The notes under the pieces: generated by a model | The model's database searches: none | Told to the model about the DNA's origin: nothing | What the model saw: the letters and a program-made list of their open reading frames with translations, nothing else | Source of the DNA: Cellulomonas sp. SLBN-39 | GTDB lineage: Bacteria; Actinomycetota; Actinomycetes; Actinomycetales; Cellulomonadaceae | NCBI RefSeq assembly: GCF_006715865.1 | Contig: NZ_VFOA01000001.1 | Coordinates: forward strand, 3,100,001 to 3,164,000 | DNA length: 64,000 nucleotides | Reading direction: 5' to 3' | In this document: positions 1 through 9,577 of the stretch, piece after piece | Position numbering within the stretch: position 1 is the first letter of the stretch | How the letters are laid out: the number at the start of each line of letters is the position of its first letter | Program-made: the position numbers and the translations under genes

Positions 1-998
1 TCCGCGGCGTCCGCGGCGTCCGCGGCGTCGAGCAGGGCGAGCACGCGGGCGGCCGCGGCGCGTGACCGGTGCACCTGGACGGCCGCGGCCGGCAGGACCG
101 ACGCGGCCTCGAACGCGGCCAGCGGTGTGAGCACGACCACGGCCAGCGCGACGGGGGAGAGCAGACCGGCCGTGACGGCGGGGACGCCCGTGACGAGCGC
201 GGACAGCACGGCCAGGCCGACGGCGAGCTGCCCGAGCGCGGCCCCGACGGCCGCGGGCCGTGCCCCGGCGTCGGCCGCGGCAGCGAGGCGGCGGTCGGCG
301 TCCGCCAGCGCGTCGAGCTCGGCGCCCAGCCGTCCCGAGACGGCGAGCGGACCGGCGTCGTCGAGGACGGTGAGCGCGGCCGCGCTCATGTCGGCCCGCG
401 CGACGCTGCCCTGCTCCTCGACCGTGCGGGCGCCCCGGGCCGCCATCAGCGGTGCCACGACCGACGCGAGCAGCAGGCACAGCGCCAGCGACAGCCCGGC
501 GGGCGGCCACAGGACGGCCATCGTGACGCTCGTCAGCACGCCGAGGACGGCCGCCACGGCGGCCGGCACGAGGCCGCGCACCACGACGTCGCCCACGGTG
601 TCGACGTCCGCGCCGACCCGCTGCAGGAGGTCCCCGCGCCGGACCGCGAGGACCGCCTCCGGGCGGCCGGCGGCCAGGCGCTCGTACAGCGTGGTGCGCA
701 GCGCGACCATGCCGCGGAGCGCGACGTCGTGGGAGACGAGCCGCTCCAGGTAGCGGAGCAGGCCCCGGCCGATCCCGAAGGCCCGGACCGCCACCGTCGC
801 CACGGACAGCTCGAGGACGGGGGGCATCTGCGACGCGCGGGCGATGAGCCAGGCCGCCGATGCGGCGAGGGCGACCGCGCAGCCGAGCGCCAGCGTGCCG
901 AGGGTCACCGCCAGGGCGACGCGGCGCGGGTCGACGTCGAGCAGGCGCACCGCCCGGCGCAGGGTCCCGCGCGGGGGGGCCGGCCGTGGCGCGTTCAT
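1..998 (-). CDS. cydC: CydC, ABC exporter subunit for cytochrome bd assembly (3' part outside window)
   Basis: This is the start of the second half of the CydDC heterodimeric ABC transporter, which exports thiols and is needed to assemble cytochrome bd. About 332 residues are visible, beginning MNAPRPAPPRG. They are the membrane domain: long Ala/Val/Leu-rich helices with the loop 'LVSHDVALRGM' and 'RRGDLLQRVGADVDTV', typical of the type-1 exporter intracellular coupling region. The nucleotide-binding domain lies beyond position 1. The ATG at 998 overlaps the cydD stop by four bases (ATGA), which implies translational coupling. A GGC-type alanine/aspartate repeat (ADAADAADA) sits at the window edge. 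Confidence 0.88.
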   Translation of the reverse strand, partial: MNAPRPAPPRGTLRRAVRLLDVDPRRVALAVTLGTLALGCAVALAASAAWLIARASQMPPVLELSVATVAVRAFGIGRGLLRYLERLVSHDVALRGMVALRTTLYERLAAGRPEAVLAVRRGDLLQRVGADVDTVGDVVVRGLVPAAVAAVLGVLTSVTMAVLWPPAGLSLALCLLLASVVAPLMAARGARTVEEQGSVARADMSAAALTVLDDAGPLAVSGRLGAELDALADADRRLAAAADAGARPAAVGAALGQLAVGLAVLSALVTGVPAVTAGLLSPVALAVVVLTPLAAFEAASVLPAAAVQVHRSRAAAARVLALLDAADAADAA

Positions 999-2677
999 GC
1001 TGCTCCCGGGGTCGTGGCGGGCATCGCGTCGGGGAGCGCGGCCGCGGTGACGGGCACCACGACGTCGGCCCGTGCGGCGAGGGAGGGCCGGTGGGCGACG
1101 AGGAGCACGGCGCTGCCGGCGGCCCGCAGCGCGTCGACGGTGCGCAGGACGACACGCTCGCCCACGGCGTCCAGGTGCGCGGTCGGCTCGTCCAGCACGA
1201 CCAGCGGTGTGGGGCGCAGCAGCGCCCGGGTGAGGGCCAGACGCTGACGCTGCCCGACGCTCAGGCCGGTGCCCCCCGCGCCCAGGCGGGTCCGCCAGCC
1301 GTCCGGGAGGCCGGCGACGACCGTGTCGAGGCCGGTGAGCGCGGCAGCCCGGTCGCGGTCGGCGCCGGCGGGGGAGCCGAGCACCTCGGCGACGGTGCCG
1401 GGTTCGAGGACGGGGCGCTGCGGCAGCCACGTGACCTGCGACCAGTACGTGCCGGGGTCCACGTCGCGGACGTCGACGCCCGCGCCGTCCGGCCCGACGA
1501 GCTCCACGCGGCCCTGGTCGGGCTCGACGAGGCCGAGCAGGACCTCGACGGCGGTCGTCTTGCCGACGCCCGAGGGGCCGGTGAGGGCGACGACCCGGCC
1601 CGGGGCCAGCTCGAGGTCCAGGCCGTCGGGGGTCAGCCCGCCGCGGCTGCGCACCCCCACGCCGTGCACGCGCACGCGCCCGGCCGACAGGTCCGGCGCG
1701 GGTGTGGTCCCGTGCGGGACCGCCGGGCCCTCGATGACCGTGAACGCCCGGTCCGCCGCGGCGATCCCGTCGGTGGAGGCGTGGAACTGGGCGCCGACCT
1801 GGCGCAGCGGTGCGAAGACCTCGGGCGCGAGCACCAGCACGGCCAGGCCAGTGACGAGGTCGATGTCGGCGTACACCAGCCGCAGGCCGACCCCGACGGC
1901 CACCAGGGCGACGCACAGCGTCGTCAGCAGCTCGAGGACCATCCCCGACAGGAACGCGATCCGCAGGGTGCCGGTGGTCGCCCGGCGGTGGGCGTCGCCC
2001 AGGTCGCGGACGCGGGCGCCGGGTCCGTGCTCGCGGCCGAAGGCGCGCAGCGTGGGCAGCCCGGCGAGCAGGTCGAGGACCTGGGTGCCGAGCCGGGCCA
2101 TGATGGCCAGCCCCCGGGCGGACCGTCCCTGGGTCATCACGCCCACGAGCCACATGAACACCGGGACGAGCGGGAGGGTGCCGAGCAGGATCGCGAAGGA
2201 GATCCAGTCGAGCCCGAGCACGACGAGCAGCGTCGCGGGCGTGAGCGTCGCGGCGAGCACGAGCTGGGGGAGGTAGCGCACGAAGTACGGCTCGAGGGCG
2301 TCGAGGCCGCGGGTCGCCAGCGTGACGACCTCCGGGCCCTCGTGCGACCCGAGCAGCCGGGGGCCGGCCGCCGCCGCCCGGGCGACGACCTGCTCGCGCA
2401 GCTGCGCGACGGCCCGCGTCGCGGCCCGGTGCGCGTAGCGCTCCTGCACCCAGGTGACGGCGGTGCGGGCGGCGACGACGGCACCGAGCACCGCGACCGC
2501 AGCCCCGAGCGCCGGCAGCGTCGCTCCGTCGGAGACGGCGCTGCCGAGCGCGCGGGCGAGGACGAGGGCCTGGACGACCACGAGGGCGCCGGTGAGCACG
2601 CCGAGCGCGACGGTCAGCGCCAGGTAGGTGCGCGCGGCGTGCGCGTGGCGCAGGAGCCGGGGGTCGAGGGGCTTCAC
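995..2677 (-). CDS. cydD: CydD, ABC exporter subunit for cytochrome bd assembly
   Basis: A 560-residue half-transporter with a fused membrane domain (about residues 15-310) and an ATPase domain (about 335-545). The ATPase shows a Walker A motif GPSGVGKTT, the signature LSVGQRQRLALTRAL, a Walker B ending LVVLDEPTAHLD and a switch histidine in LLVAHRP. With CydC it exports cysteine/glutathione-type reductants to the outer face of the membrane so that haem can be inserted into cytochrome bd. It lies 18 nt downstream of cydB and overlaps cydC by 4 nt, so the four cyd genes look like one operon. Its length matches the family. Confidence 0.93.
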   Translation of the reverse strand: MKPLDPRLLRHAHAARTYLALTVALGVLTGALVVVQALVLARALGSAVSDGATLPALGAAVAVLGAVVAARTAVTWVQERYAHRAATRAVAQLREQVVARAAAAGPRLLGSHEGPEVVTLATRGLDALEPYFVRYLPQLVLAATLTPATLLVVLGLDWISFAILLGTLPLVPVFMWLVGVMTQGRSARGLAIMARLGTQVLDLLAGLPTLRAFGREHGPGARVRDLGDAHRRATTGTLRIAFLSGMVLELLTTLCVALVAVGVGLRLVYADIDLVTGLAVLVLAPEVFAPLRQVGAQFHASTDGIAAADRAFTVIEGPAVPHGTTPAPDLSAGRVRVHGVGVRSRGGLTPDGLDLELAPGRVVALTGPSGVGKTTAVEVLLGLVEPDQGRVELVGPDGAGVDVRDVDPGTYWSQVTWLPQRPVLEPGTVAEVLGSPAGADRDRAAALTGLDTVVAGLPDGWRTRLGAGGTGLSVGQRQRLALTRALLRPTPLVVLDEPTAHLDAVGERVVLRTVDALRAAGSAVLLVAHRPSLAARADVVVPVTAAALPDAMPATTPGAA

Positions 2678-2695
2678 ACGGACCAGCAGACCACG

Positions 2696-3745
2696 TCAGT
2701 CGCGGGCGACGACGCGCTCGAAGGTCAGGCCGATGTGGTCGGGGATGTGCTCGACCGTGAGGCGCTTGCGGAACACCCAGTACGTCCAGCCCTGGTAGAG
2801 CAGCACGATCGGGGTGAGGATCACGGCGACCCACGTCATGACGGTCAGGGTGTAGTCCGTGGAGGAGGCGTTGTCGACCGTCAGGGAGTTCGCGGGGTCG
2901 AACGCGGGCATCACGGCCGGGAACATCGCGCCGAAGATGAGCACGACGGCCGCGACGATCGCGACGGCGGAGGCGCCGAACGCCAGGCCCTCGCGGCGGG
3001 TCCGGGTGGCGGCCACGAGCAGCACGAGCGCGGCGGCGGCGACGAGCACCGCGCCCCACGTCCACACGTTGCGCGAGTAGGCCAGCTGCGCCCACACGGC
3101 CCAGCCGCCGGCCAGGACGAGCGTGACCACGGAGCTGCGGGCCGCGAACGACGCCGCACGCTCGCGCATGTCGCCGTCGGTCTTCATCGCGAGGAACGCG
3201 GCCCCGTGCGTGAGGAAGATCGACAGGGTCACGAGTCCGCCGAGCAGCGCGAACGGTGACAGCAGGGCGAAGAACCCGCCGACGTACTGGTGGTCGGCGT
3301 CGAGCTCGACGCCCCGGACCAGGTTGGCGAACGCCACCCCCCAGAGCAGCGACGGCAGGAACGACCCGAAGACCAGCGCCCGGTCCGCCCAGGCGCGCCA
3401 CCGGTCGTCGTTGATCTTGCCGCGCCACTCGAACGCCACGACGCGCACGATGAGGGCGACGAGGATGAGGAACAGCGGCAGGTAGAACCCGGAGAACAGC
3501 GTCGCGTACCACTCGGGGAACGCGGCGAAGGTCGCGCCGCCCGCGGTGAGCAGCCAGACCTCGTTCCCGTCCCAGACGGGGCCGATGGTGTTGATCATCA
3601 GCCGGCGCTCCTTCTCCCGGCGGGCCTTGTCGCCCCGGGGGAGGATCGCGAGCAGCATGCCGACACCGAAGTCGAACCCCTCGAGGACGAGGTAGCCGGT
3701 CCACAGGACGGCGATGAGGAGGAACCAGACGGTCGAGAGCTCCAT
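2696..3745 (-). CDS. cydB: Cytochrome bd ubiquinol/menaquinol oxidase subunit II
   Basis: This 349-residue integral membrane subunit of cytochrome bd oxidase partners CydA in quinol:O2 reduction under low oxygen. The N-terminus carries the family hallmark 'GFDFGVGML', followed by 'TIGPVWDGNEVWL' near residue 50. About eight to nine hydrophobic segments follow. The ATG at 3745 is chosen over an upstream in-frame start because it is preceded by GGAG about 10 nt upstream and begins MELSTVWFLL, as usual for CydB. It is separated from cydA by 16 nt. Confidence 0.94.
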   Translation of the reverse strand: MELSTVWFLLIAVLWTGYLVLEGFDFGVGMLLAILPRGDKARREKERRLMINTIGPVWDGNEVWLLTAGGATFAAFPEWYATLFSGFYLPLFLILVALIVRVVAFEWRGKINDDRWRAWADRALVFGSFLPSLLWGVAFANLVRGVELDADHQYVGGFFALLSPFALLGGLVTLSIFLTHGAAFLAMKTDGDMRERAASFAARSSVVTLVLAGGWAVWAQLAYSRNVWTWGAVLVAAAALVLLVAATRTRREGLAFGASAVAIVAAVVLIFGAMFPAVMPAFDPANSLTVDNASSTDYTLTVMTWVAVILTPIVLLYQGWTYWVFRKRLTVEHIPDHIGLTFERVVARD

Positions 3746-3761
3746 GGCGGTCGTCGTCTCC

Positions 3762-5285
3762 TCAGTAGGCGAAGGACAGCGGGCGGTCGGTGCCGTCCGT
3801 CGGCCTGTTGTCGGGGTTGTCAGGGCTGGGGTCCTTCTCGGTGTCGGCGACACCCTCCACCGCGTACCGCTTCATGAGGCGGAACCAGGCGACCGCGAGC
3901 ACGCCGTACAGGGCGGTGAAGCCGATCATGGAGAACCACACCATGCCGGGGCTGACGACCTCGCTGACGCCCCGTGCGGTGAGCAGCCAGACGCCGTCGA
4001 CGCCGGACGGGTCGGGGTTGGGCGCCACGACCCAGGGCTGACGGCCCATCTCGGTGAAGATCCACCCGAAGGCCGACGCCAGGAACGGGGTGGCGATCGC
4101 GGCGATCCCGAGCCGGCCGAACCACACCTTGCCGGTGACGGAGCCCTTGCGGCGCAGCAGCCACAGCGCGGCGAGCGCGAGCGCCGCCGAGCCGGCGCCG
4201 AGGCCGATCATGAGCCGGAAGGACCAGTAGGTCACGAAGAGGTTGGGGTAGAACTGCGTCGACTCGTCGATGGTGGGCTCGACGCCGTTCTCGGCCTCCC
4301 ACGTGGTGATCCACTCGGTGTACTCGCCCTGCAGCTCCTCGACGCCGCGGATCGGCGCGTCGAACGTGCCGGTCGCCAGGAACGAGGTCAGGCCCGGGAT
4401 CTCGATGAGGTGCCGGACGCCGGCGCAGTCGTTGTTGAGGTCGCCGACCGTGAGGATCGAGAAGGCGGCGCCGCCCTCGGTGGACTCGCACAGCCCCTCG
4501 GCGGCGGCCATCTTGGCGGGCTGCTGCTCGAACATCAGCTTGGCCTGCCAGTCGCCCGTGACCGCGACGCCCGCGCCCGAGACCAGCATGGTCACCAGGC
4601 CCAGCACGACCGCCGGGCGGTAGACGTCACAGGCGGTGGCCTCGTCGCCGGAGCGGACCAGGCGCACCATCCACCACGCGGCGATCCCGGCGACGAAGGT
4701 GCCGGCCGTGAGGAACGCGGCCGCGATGGTGTGCGGGAACGCGGCGAGCACGGTGGGGTTGGTCAGCACCGCGCCGATGTCGACCATCTCCGCGCGGCCG
4801 GTCTCCATGTTGAAGATCGCGCCGACCGGGTGCTGCATCCAGGAGTTCGCCGCGAGGATGAAGAACGCCGACAAGTTCGTGGCGATCGCGACCGCCCAGA
4901 TGCACGCGAGGTGGATCTTCCTGGGCAGCTTGTCCCAGCCGAAGATCCACAGACCCAGGAACGTCGACTCGACGAAGAACGCCGCGAGGGCCTCCATGGC
5001 CAGCGGTGCGCCGAAGACGTCGCCGACGAACCGCGAGTACTCGGACCAGTTCATGCCGAACTGGAACTCCTGCACGATGCCGGTGGCGACGCCGATCGCG
5101 AAGTTGATCAGCAGGAGCTTGCCGAAGAACTTGGTCAGGCGCAGCCACCGCTCGTTGCCGGTGCGGTACCACGCCGTCTGCATGATCGCGACGAGCGGCG
5201 AGAGCCCGATCGTCAGCGGCACGAAGATGAAGTGGTAGACGGTCGTGATGCCGAACTGCCAGCGGGCCAGGTCGAGGGCGTCCAC
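3762..5285 (-). CDS. cydA: Cytochrome bd ubiquinol/menaquinol oxidase subunit I
   Basis: A 507-residue haem-bearing subunit of cytochrome bd. Visible family marks are the N-terminal 'RWQFGITTVYHF' with the haem b595/d histidine, and the quinol-oxidation signature 'EMGRQPW' near residue 415. About nine membrane helices are present. The GTG at 5285 is preferred because CGGAG lies 6 nt before it and the protein then begins MDALDLARWQ; longer in-frame extensions are proline/arginine-rich and unlike the family. The loop after the quinol site is short, as in Gram-positive enzymes. This is the first gene of the operon. Confidence 0.94.
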   Translation of the reverse strand: MDALDLARWQFGITTVYHFIFVPLTIGLSPLVAIMQTAWYRTGNERWLRLTKFFGKLLLINFAIGVATGIVQEFQFGMNWSEYSRFVGDVFGAPLAMEALAAFFVESTFLGLWIFGWDKLPRKIHLACIWAVAIATNLSAFFILAANSWMQHPVGAIFNMETGRAEMVDIGAVLTNPTVLAAFPHTIAAAFLTAGTFVAGIAAWWMVRLVRSGDEATACDVYRPAVVLGLVTMLVSGAGVAVTGDWQAKLMFEQQPAKMAAAEGLCESTEGGAAFSILTVGDLNNDCAGVRHLIEIPGLTSFLATGTFDAPIRGVEELQGEYTEWITTWEAENGVEPTIDESTQFYPNLFVTYWSFRLMIGLGAGSAALALAALWLLRRKGSVTGKVWFGRLGIAAIATPFLASAFGWIFTEMGRQPWVVAPNPDPSGVDGVWLLTARGVSEVVSPGMVWFSMIGFTALYGVLAVAWFRLMKRYAVEGVADTEKDPSPDNPDNRPTDGTDRPLSFAY

Positions 5286-5806
5286 GTGGGTCTCCGTGGT
5301 GGTGCGGGCGGGGGGTCTGCCGCGGCGGGTGGGGCGGGCGGCGCGCCCGTCGGCGGACGGTCGCGCTGCCGTTCTGTGAACGGTAGGACGAGTGCCTCCG
5401 GGAGGCCAGGACGAAGGTCCCGGGTGCTGACGGGACGTCGTCTCCCGGGGGTCGTCCTGGGCGTGGCGGTCGTCACGCGGGCGGCGGGGCGTGACGCGGC
5501 CCACGCCCCCGGCCGCGTCGGCGGGCGTGTCAGAGCCCCTGTGCGATACTGACGCACGGCCCTGACGCCCACACCGTCAGGTCCGAACGAGCTCGCCGCA
5601 CCGACGTCCCGTGCAGCCAGCCGCCGCCCCGCCCTCGTCGTCATCCGGAGCCTCCGGGTCGCGAGCAGGCCCGGCAGGCGATGGCGCCGCGGCCGGGGTG
5701 GTGGCCGTGACCGACGACTTCCGTCGCCGCCAGAGCGCGCGACGACCGACCGCCCGGGGGCGTACGACGTGTGGACGGGGCCTCCCGGTACACAGGAGCA
5801 CCCCGC
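5286..5806. other. Divergent intergenic region between cydA and the RNase E gene
   Basis: 521 bases without a convincing gene. It must hold the cyd promoter (minus strand) and the RNase promoter (plus strand). I see a 6-bp inverted repeat with a 3-nt centre, CCGTTC-TGT-GAACGG, at 5369-5383. Its minus-strand flank contains TACCGT, a possible -10 for cyd. It resembles a redox-repressor half site (TGTGAAC), but it is not a full Rex operator. A 7-bp inverted repeat CCTGACG-N7-CGTCAGG lies at 5561-5581 in the likely RNase leader. GATACT at 5545-5550 is a possible plus-strand -10. A long 5' leader would fit the autoregulation known for RNase E mRNAs. Confidence 0.45.
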
Positions 5807-8800
5807 GTGACCCACGAGACCACCCCCGACAGCACGGCAGCGACGACGACGGACGGGGGAGCGGCGCCGGCGCCGCGACGCCGCCGACGGGTGACGCGGG
5901 ACGTGACGACCCCGGCTCCCGCGGCGCAGGTCCCGCCCGCGCCCGTGGTGGACGCCGTCACCGACGACGTGACGACCGACGACGTGACGACCGACGACGT
6001 GACGACCGACGAGGGTGTGCCGACGAGCGCGGCCGCCGAGCCCGTCACGGAGGTCGTGGTGACGGCCGGGCCGGACGCCGAGTCCGGTGAGGACGACGTG
6101 CCGCCCGCTGCGACGGAGCCCGTCGTCGCCCCGCCCGCGTCCCGTGCCCGCCGGTCCCGTCGCGTCTCCCGCACGGTCGTGGTCCCTCCCGGTGACGAGG
6201 CCCCGGCCGTCGCGGTGACGCCCGAGCCGGTGGCGGTCGTCCCCGCGGCTGCCGCCGCGGTCGAGCCGGCCGCGGCGTCCGCGGACGCCGACGTGGTGGG
6301 CGCGTCCGACGACGGGGTGCCCGAGACCGTCGCGCCGGCCCGCCGGCGTCGACGGGCCGGTCGTGCGACCGGTGCGGTGGGCGCGAGCGCCGCCGAGCAG
6401 CCCGACGCACCGGGCACGACGCCGGTCGTGGAGCCTGCCGCTCCCGACGTCCCCGACGCCGACGCACCGGCCGACGCCCCGCGCGGGCGGGCCGCAGCCG
6501 GCCGCCGCAGCCGCCGCAAGACCGCCGAGGCGGCCGCACCGGCCGACGAGGCGACCGCTCCCACGCCGGCCGCCTCTGTCGCCGACCCGGCGACCGGCGG
6601 CACCGACGACGAGCCGGCCCGTTCTCTCGACGTGCTCGCCGAGTTCCGCGCCGCCGCCCCCGTCGCCGGTGAGCCGCAGCCGCCCGCCCGTCCCCGTCTG
6701 GCCACGACCGCGGTGCTCTTCCAGTCCCCCGAGGCGTCGACGCGCCCGCGCCGTCGCCGGGCGCAGGCCTCCGCGGGCTCGCCCGAGGAGATCTCGCAGG
6801 CGGCCCACGCCGAGGAGTCGCTGGCACCCGAGCCGGCCGACGAGAGCGGCGCGAACGCCGAGCAGCCGGCCGAGCAGGAGGGCACCGGCCGCGGCCGACG
6901 TCGTGGCCGGGGCGGACGCAGCCGGTCGCGTCGCGAGGAGCAGGTCGCGGACGACGCGACCGTCGAGGACGTGCCCGGGGCGGCCGCCCCGTCGGCCACC
7001 GACGCGCAGGACGCCGACGTCGACGACGTCGACCCCGACGACGCCGCGGACGACGCCACGGTCGACGGGGACGACGACGGCAGCACCCCCCGTCGCCGTC
7101 GGCGCCGTGGCGGTCGCGGGCGCCGTGGTCGCACCGACGCCGCAGGGACCGACGAGGACGACGCGAGCGCGGACGAGGGCGAGGACGAGCAGCCCGCGGA
7201 CGGCGAGGCGTCCGACGACGACGCCGCGGGCGACGACGAGCAGGGCGGCTCGAGCCGCCGGCGCCGTCGTCGACGTCGCGGGTCGCGCGCGGAGACCGGC
7301 GACGCCGAGCCCCGCCGCCGTCCGGCGTCCGACGAGGTCACCGCGCTGCGGGGGTCCACGCGCCTGGAGGCGAAGCGGCAGCGCCGGCGGGAGGGCCGTG
7401 ACGCCGGTCGTCGCCGCCAGATCATCACGGAGTCCGAGTTCCTCGCCCGGCGCGAGTCGGTGGAGCGCACCATGGTCGTGCGCGAGCGGGCCGGCCGCAC
7501 GCAGATCGCGGTGCTCGAGGACGGCGTCCTCGTCGAGCACTACGTCTCCCACCAGGCCCAGGCCTCGATGGTCGGCAACGTGTACCTCGGGCGCGTGCAG
7601 AACGTGCTCCCGAGCATGGAGGCCGCGTTCGTCGACGTCGGCAAGGGGCGCAACGCCGTGCTGTACGCGGGCGAGGTCAACTGGGACGCCGCCGGGCTCG
7701 AGGGGCAGCCGCGCCGCATCGAGCAGGCCCTCAGGTCGGGCGACCCCGTGCTCGTCCAGGTCACCAAGGACCCGATCGGTCACAAGGGTGCGCGCCTGAC
7801 CAGCCAGGTCACGCTCGCGGGCCGGTACCTCGTGTACGTGCCCGGTGGCGGGATGACCGGCATCAGCCGCAAGCTCCCCGACACCGAGCGCTCCCGCCTC
7901 AAGAAGATCCTGCGCGACGTCGTCCCGGACTCGGCGGGCGTCATCGTGCGCACCGCGGCCGAGGGGGCGAGCGAGGAGGAGCTCACCGCCGACATCGCGC
8001 GCCTGCAGGGCCAGTGGGAGGCCATCGAGAAGAAGTCCCGCACGGCGTCGGCCCCGGCGCTGCTGCAGGGTGAGCCCGACATGGCGATCCGCGTGGTCCG
8101 GGACATCTTCAACGACGACTTCTCGACCCTGGTCGTCCAGGGCGACGAGGCGCACGCGACGATCGCGTCCTACGTCGGCGACCTGGCGCCGGACCTCGCG
8201 ACCAAGGTGTCCAAGTGGACCGGGACGCAGGACCTGTTCACCGTGCACCGCGTCGACGAGCAGCTCGCCAAGGGCATGGACCGCAAGGTGTGGCTGCCGT
8301 CGGGCGGCTCCCTGGTCATCGACCGCACCGAGGCGATGACGGTCGTCGACGTCAACACCGGCAAGTTCACCGGTGCCGGCGGGACGCTCGAGGAGACGGT
8401 CACGCGCAACAACCTCGAGGCCGCCGAGGAGATCGTCCGGCAGCTGCGCCTGCGGGACATCGGCGGGATCATCGTCATCGACTTCATCGACATGGTCCTC
8501 GAGTCGAACCGTGACCTCGTGCTGCGCCGCCTCGTGGAGTGCCTCGGCCGCGACCGCACGAAGCACCAGGTGGCCGAGGTCACGTCGCTCGGCCTGGTGC
8601 AGATGACGCGCAAGCGCGTGGGGCAGGGCCTGGTCGAGGCCTTCAGCGAGACGTGCGAGCACTGCCACGGTCGCGGCTTCATCGTGCACACCGACCCGGT
8701 GGAGAAGAACGTGCGCCCCGACGCGGGAGCCGTCCAGGCCCCCGAGGGCGAGTCCAAGCGCGCGCGGCGCAAGCGCGCCACGGCGGAGCAGGCCGCGCCC

Positions 8801-9310
8801 GCGGCCGCGCTCCCGGCCGTGCCCGTGCTCCCCGAGGCCCGTGAGGCGGTCAAGGCCACCCTCGCCACGATCGCGGCCGCGGCGGCGCACGCGCACGAGC
8901 ACGAGCACGACCGGCACGAGGCCACCGACGAGCCCGGCGACGAGGCGTCGGCCGCGGCGCAGGACGTCGACGCTGCTGCTGCCGACGAGCCCGCGCCGGC
9001 CGAGCGGCTCGACGTCCTCGCCGAGCTGGCGTCGGTCGGCCGTCTCGCGGTCGACCCGGAGCCGACCTCGGAGGCAGACCCCGTGCTCGAGCTGCACGCG
9101 GTCGCCCCGGAGGTCTTCGCGGTCGACGAGGCCGAGGACGAGGCCGTCAGCCCGGTGGCCGACGGGCAGGAGCACGCCGCGCCGTCGGCGGAGGCGGAGG
9201 CGCTCGGCGAGCCGGTGGCCGACGAGCCGGCCTCGGACGAGCAGGGGCCTGACGAGCAGGGGCCTGACGAGCAGGTGCCCGACGAGACCGAGGCGGGCAC
9301 GGTGCCCTGA
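5807..9310 (+). CDS. rne: Ribonuclease E/G family endoribonuclease with long charged extensions
   Basis: A 1167-residue endonuclease for rRNA/tRNA processing and mRNA decay. The conserved core lies at about residues 545-980. It includes an S1 RNA-binding segment (VGNVYLGRVQNVLPSM, about 590), the metal-binding catalytic aspartates in VVDVNTGKF (about 847) and IIVIDFIDM (about 890), and the Zn-link cysteines CEHCHGRG (about 951). The first 540 residues are low-complexity: acidic stretches alternate with arginine blocks (RRRRRRGGRGRRGR). The C-terminal 200 residues are Ala/Glu-rich. This actinobacterial layout has a central catalytic core and disordered arms. GTG 5807 is favoured by AGGAG 8 nt upstream. 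Two sets of 15-bp in-frame repeats occur (5969-6013, 9236-9280). L21 and L27 genes follow, as usual. Confidence 0.9.
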   Translation: MTHETTPDSTAATTTDGGAAPAPRRRRRVTRDVTTPAPAAQVPPAPVVDAVTDDVTTDDVTTDDVTTDEGVPTSAAAEPVTEVVVTAGPDAESGEDDVPPAATEPVVAPPASRARRSRRVSRTVVVPPGDEAPAVAVTPEPVAVVPAAAAAVEPAAASADADVVGASDDGVPETVAPARRRRRAGRATGAVGASAAEQPDAPGTTPVVEPAAPDVPDADAPADAPRGRAAAGRRSRRKTAEAAAPADEATAPTPAASVADPATGGTDDEPARSLDVLAEFRAAAPVAGEPQPPARPRLATTAVLFQSPEASTRPRRRRAQASAGSPEEISQAAHAEESLAPEPADESGANAEQPAEQEGTGRGRRRGRGGRSRSRREEQVADDATVEDVPGAAAPSATDAQDADVDDVDPDDAADDATVDGDDDGSTPRRRRRRGGRGRRGRTDAAGTDEDDASADEGEDEQPADGEASDDDAAGDDEQGGSSRRRRRRRRGSRAETGDAEPRRRPASDEVTALRGSTRLEAKRQRRREGRDAGRRRQIITESEFLARRESVERTMVVRERAGRTQIAVLEDGVLVEHYVSHQAQASMVGNVYLGRVQNVLPSMEAAFVDVGKGRNAVLYAGEVNWDAAGLEGQPRRIEQALRSGDPVLVQVTKDPIGHKGARLTSQVTLAGRYLVYVPGGGMTGISRKLPDTERSRLKKILRDVVPDSAGVIVRTAAEGASEEELTADIARLQGQWEAIEKKSRTASAPALLQGEPDMAIRVVRDIFNDDFSTLVVQGDEAHATIASYVGDLAPDLATKVSKWTGTQDLFTVHRVDEQLAKGMDRKVWLPSGGSLVIDRTEAMTVVDVNTGKFTGAGGTLEETVTRNNLEAAEEIVRQLRLRDIGGIIVIDFIDMVLESNRDLVLRRLVECLGRDRTKHQVAEVTSLGLVQMTRKRVGQGLVEAFSETCEHCHGRGFIVHTDPVEKNVRPDAGAVQAPEGESKRARRKRATAEQAAPAAALPAVPVLPEAREAVKATLATIAAAAAHAHEHEHDRHEATDEPGDEASAAAQDVDAAAADEPAPAERLDVLAELASVGRLAVDPEPTSEADPVLELHAVAPEVFAVDEAEDEAVSPVADGQEHAAPSAEAEALGEPVADEPASDEQGPDEQGPDEQVPDETEAGTVP
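5969..6013 (+). repeat. Three 15-bp tandem repeats inside rne
   Basis: The unit GTGACGACCGACGAC occurs three times head-to-tail (the third copy ends in G), encoding VTTDD in frame. It lies in the disordered N-terminal arm, so copy-number change would not break the reading frame. Confidence 0.85.
9236..9280 (+). repeat. Three 15-bp tandem repeats near the 3' end of rne
   Basis: Two exact and one imperfect copies of GACGAGCAGGGGCCT (DEQGP) lie in the acidic C-terminal tail just before the stop. They are in frame and are probably length-variable between strains. Confidence 0.8.
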
Positions 9311-9342
9311 TCGTGCGAGCGGGCACCGCGCACCGGACGGGT

Positions 9343-9371
9343 TTGACCCCGGCCGAGCGGGTCCGTACGCT
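9343..9371 (+). promoter_or_regulatory. Sigma-70-type promoter for rplU-rpmA
   Basis: TTGACC at 9343-9348 and TACGCT at 9366-9371 are separated by 17 nt, the best housekeeping-type promoter seen in the window. It would give a leader of about 200 nt before rplU, long enough for translational or attenuation control of the ribosomal protein pair. Confidence 0.7.
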
Positions 9372-9577
9372 AGAACGTCGGTGCGTCGCGTGCGTGCTGG
9401 TCGGGCCTGCTGGTTCAGCACGGTCCGCACCGCCGCCGCGCAGCCGCTCCGGACGCCGACGCGAACCCCCATCCTCACGGGTCGGGTGGCGCGCGGGCAC
9501 CGGCCGACGGTGAGCAAGTGGAAGACCAGCAGGGCCCGGGCAGGGTCCGGCAGACCAGCAGGGTCCGACGAGCAGAG

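Noticed and set aside
5369..5383. Possible Rex operator in front of cydA (TGTGAAC)
   Set aside because: Only one half site is recognisable. The real dyad is CCGTTC-TGT-GAACGG, which does not fit the Rex consensus, so I record a dyad but not Rex control.
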